Shown: in pieces, positions 62,426 to 64,000 of the stretch
How the letters are laid out: every line of letters starts with the position of its first letter
How positions within the stretch are numbered: position 1 is the stretch's first letter
NCBI RefSeq assembly: GCF_000147815.2
Contig: NC_015957.1
Span: 4,340,001-4,404,000 of the forward strand
Direction: 5' to 3'
Length of the DNA: 64,000 nt
From: Streptomyces violaceusniger Tu 4113
Lineage (GTDB): Bacteria; Actinomycetota; Actinomycetes; Streptomycetales; Streptomycetaceae
Position numbers and translations under genes: made by a program
The notes under the pieces: generated by a model
Told to the model about the DNA's origin: nothing
Seen by the model: only the letters and a program-made list of their open reading frames with translations
The model's database searches: none

Positions 62426-64000
62426 GTGAGTTCCAAAGACACCACGACCACACCCGACAACACGCCCGGGAAGACACCCGGCACCACACCCGGCGAAACG
62501 CCTCCCGACGCGCCCGGGGAGTCCTCGGCGGCCCTGTCCGCACTGCTCCGGGTGCTCGGGGCCGTCGAGCGCGCGGGCAATAAACTTCCCCATCCCTTCT
62601 GGCTGTTCGCGATCCTCAGCGTCCTCCTCGCGCTGATCAGCTGGGGGCTGGCCACCGCGGACGTCTCCGCCGTCGATCCGGCGGGCGGCAAGACCGTGGC
62701 GGTGCGCAGCCTGATCTCGGTCGACGGGGTGCGGTCGATGATCAGCGACGCGATCACCAACTACGCCACCTTCCCACCGCTCGGCACGATCCTGGTCGTC
62801 ATGCTCGGTGTCGCCGTCGCCGACCGTTCGGGGCTGCTCGCGGCGATGCTGCGGGCCGGTGTCGCCAAGGTCCCGGCGCGCTGGATGACCTTCGCCCTGG
62901 CCTTCACCGCGATGGTCGCCCACGTCGCGTCCGACGCCGCCTATGTGGCGCTGGTCCCCCTGGGCGGGCTGGCCTTCCGGGCCGTCGGGCGCAGTCCGCT
63001 CCTGGGGATCGTGGTGGCCTTCGTGGGCGTATCGGCGGGCTATGACGCCAGCCCGCTGATCACCCCCATGGACGCGGTCCTGTCCGGGCTGACCACGGCC
63101 GCCGCGCACACCGTGGACCCCGGCTATGTCGTCACCCCGCTGTCGAACTACTTCTTCTCCCTCGCCTCCTCGGTGGTGCTGGCCGCCGTGATCACCTTCG
63201 TCACCGAGAAGGTGCTGGTGAAGCGGGTGGCGGCGCTTCCGCCCGAGCCCGAGGAGGCGGCCGGGGACACCACCGGGGAGACCGGGCGGACCACGGAGGT
63301 CGAGCTCGCCCTGGCACTCGAGGAGCGCCGCGGGCTGCGCCACGCCACCATCGCCCTCTTCGTCTTCCTCGCGTTGGTCGTGGTGGCGATGATCCCCACC
63401 GGGTCACCGCTGCGCGGCGAGGGCGGCAGCATCGTCGAATCGCCCGTGCTCTCCGGTATCGCCGTGGTGCTCGGACTGCTCTTCGCCCTCCTCGGCGCGG
63501 TCTACGGACGTGCGGCCGGTACCGTGCGCGGCGGCCGTGACATCCCGGACTTCATGGCGCAGGGCATGCGGGAGATGGCCCCCATCCTGGTGCTGTTCTT
63601 CGCCATCTCCCAGTTCCTCGCCTACTTCAAGTGGACCGGCGTCGGCCAGGTGCTCGCCATCCGCGGCGCCGATCTGCTCAAGGACCTCGGGGTGACCGGC
63701 CCGGTCGCCTTCGTCGGCATCGTGCTGGTGTGCACAGTGATCAATCTGGCGATGACCAGCGGTTCGGCCATGTGGGCGCTGGTGGCCCCGGTCTTCGTGC
63801 CGATGCTGATGCTGTTGCACATCCCCCCGGAGGCCACCCAGGCCGTCTACCGCATCGCCGACTCCTGCACCAACGCCATCACCCCGATGAGCGCCTACTT
63901 CGTCATGGCGCTCGGCTTCCTCCAGCGCTACCGGCGCTCCGCCGGAATCGGCACCCTCGCCTCGCTGACCCTGCCGCTCTCGGTGGCCATGCTGGTGGCC
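62426..64000 (+). CDS. AbgT family transporter (partial)
   Basis: Membrane transporter, at least 525 codons, cut by the window end. GTG 62426 has GGAG upstream; ATG 62384 in frame is the alternative. A Thr/Pro-rich soluble N-terminus (about 45 residues) precedes the membrane domain: ERAGNKLPHPFWLFAILSVLLALISWG, NYATFPPLGTILVVMLGVAVADRSG and VASDAAYVALVPLGGLAFRAVGRSPLLGI, with later MTSGSAMWALVAPVFVPML and DSCTNAITPMSAYFVMALGF hairpin motifs. E. coli AbgT imports p-aminobenzoyl-glutamate; relatives export sulfonamides. Divergent from the two-domain Lrp regulator. Confidence 0.92.
   Translation, partial: MSSKDTTTTPDNTPGKTPGTTPGETPPDAPGESSAALSALLRVLGAVERAGNKLPHPFWLFAILSVLLALISWGLATADVSAVDPAGGKTVAVRSLISVDGVRSMISDAITNYATFPPLGTILVVMLGVAVADRSGLLAAMLRAGVAKVPARWMTFALAFTAMVAHVASDAAYVALVPLGGLAFRAVGRSPLLGIVVAFVGVSAGYDASPLITPMDAVLSGLTTAAAHTVDPGYVVTPLSNYFFSLASSVVLAAVITFVTEKVLVKRVAALPPEPEEAAGDTTGETGRTTEVELALALEERRGLRHATIALFVFLALVVVAMIPTGSPLRGEGGSIVESPVLSGIAVVLGLLFALLGAVYGRAAGTVRGGRDIPDFMAQGMREMAPILVLFFAISQFLAYFKWTGVGQVLAIRGADLLKDLGVTGPVAFVGIVLVCTVINLAMTSGSAMWALVAPVFVPMLMLLHIPPEATQAVYRIADSCTNAITPMSAYFVMALGFLQRYRRSAGIGTLASLTLPLSVAMLVA

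Overview
The window is a GC-rich actinobacterial chromosome segment, almost certainly Streptomyces. The evidence is the strong G/C third-position bias, frequent GTG/TTG starts, many 4-bp ATGA/GTGA gene overlaps, the density of TetR/LysR/GntR/IclR/Lrp regulators, secreted hydrolases, and a resuscitation-promoting-factor-like cell-wall enzyme. No rRNA, complete tRNA, CRISPR array or prophage is visible.

Layout. 1-4489: a three-subunit molybdenum hydroxylase of the YagTSR/PaoABC type (large subunit cut by the window edge), divergent from an XdhC-type maturation factor across an 18-bp-arm palindrome. 4571-7499: an MFS exporter convergent with 6-phosphogluconate dehydrogenase. 7849-18490 is an accessory block. 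It holds a hypothetical gene, a decapitated metallo-beta-lactamase-fold (MBL) gene, a tightly overlapped operon (MBL, NTF2-like, a 51-codon MDR stub, lactonase-like MBL) facing a TetR gene with twin operators, and a LysR gene facing a cysteine-dioxygenase/PPOX/VOC trio. It ends with an SRPBCC protein, a YeiE/YeiH-type pair and an NmrA-like remnant. 18496-22171: two secreted esterases around an IclR regulator; one is a polyester hydrolase with the second disulfide pattern of IsPETase. 22288-25279: an Lrp regulator divergent from an E1/transketolase-like enzyme.

25409-31705 has a small helix-rich protein, DoxX, an MFS efflux pump, a YfcE-type phosphoesterase, a degenerate integrase-like gene, a GntR regulator and aminopeptidase P. 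31855-37796 has an M9 collagenase and a 1168-residue secreted fusion of a phosphodiester-glycosidase domain with a metallophosphoesterase. 37955-39806: ychJ, a solo tnpB whose right end lies just upstream of ychJ, and a second TnpB-type hairpin in the opposite orientation. 39825-44773: a hexuronate/mannonate operon (ManD, fructuronate-reductase-like, ACS transporter) with its GntR regulator.

44774-50801 carries a decayed SARP-type fragment, DinB, MerR, a membrane sulfatase-like protein, a DUF475 membrane protein and a small hypothetical gene. 50906-56246 is a formate dehydrogenase operon with a Cys-type catalytic subunit, a 4Fe-4S subunit and an NrfD-like anchor. 56308-64000 has a DUF429 protein, an Rpf-LysM-M23 cell-wall enzyme, a 1.5-kb stretch with no convincing gene, a MOSC protein, an AHSA1-type protein and a two-domain Lrp regulator facing a partial AbgT-family transporter.

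The most interesting points are the PETase-like enzyme and its locus, the solo TnpB/reRNA insertion at ychJ, the four-gene MBL operon under a TetR regulator, and the glycosidase-phosphoesterase giant fusion. Perfect hairpins of 12-16 bp separate most convergent gene pairs and are listed as terminators.
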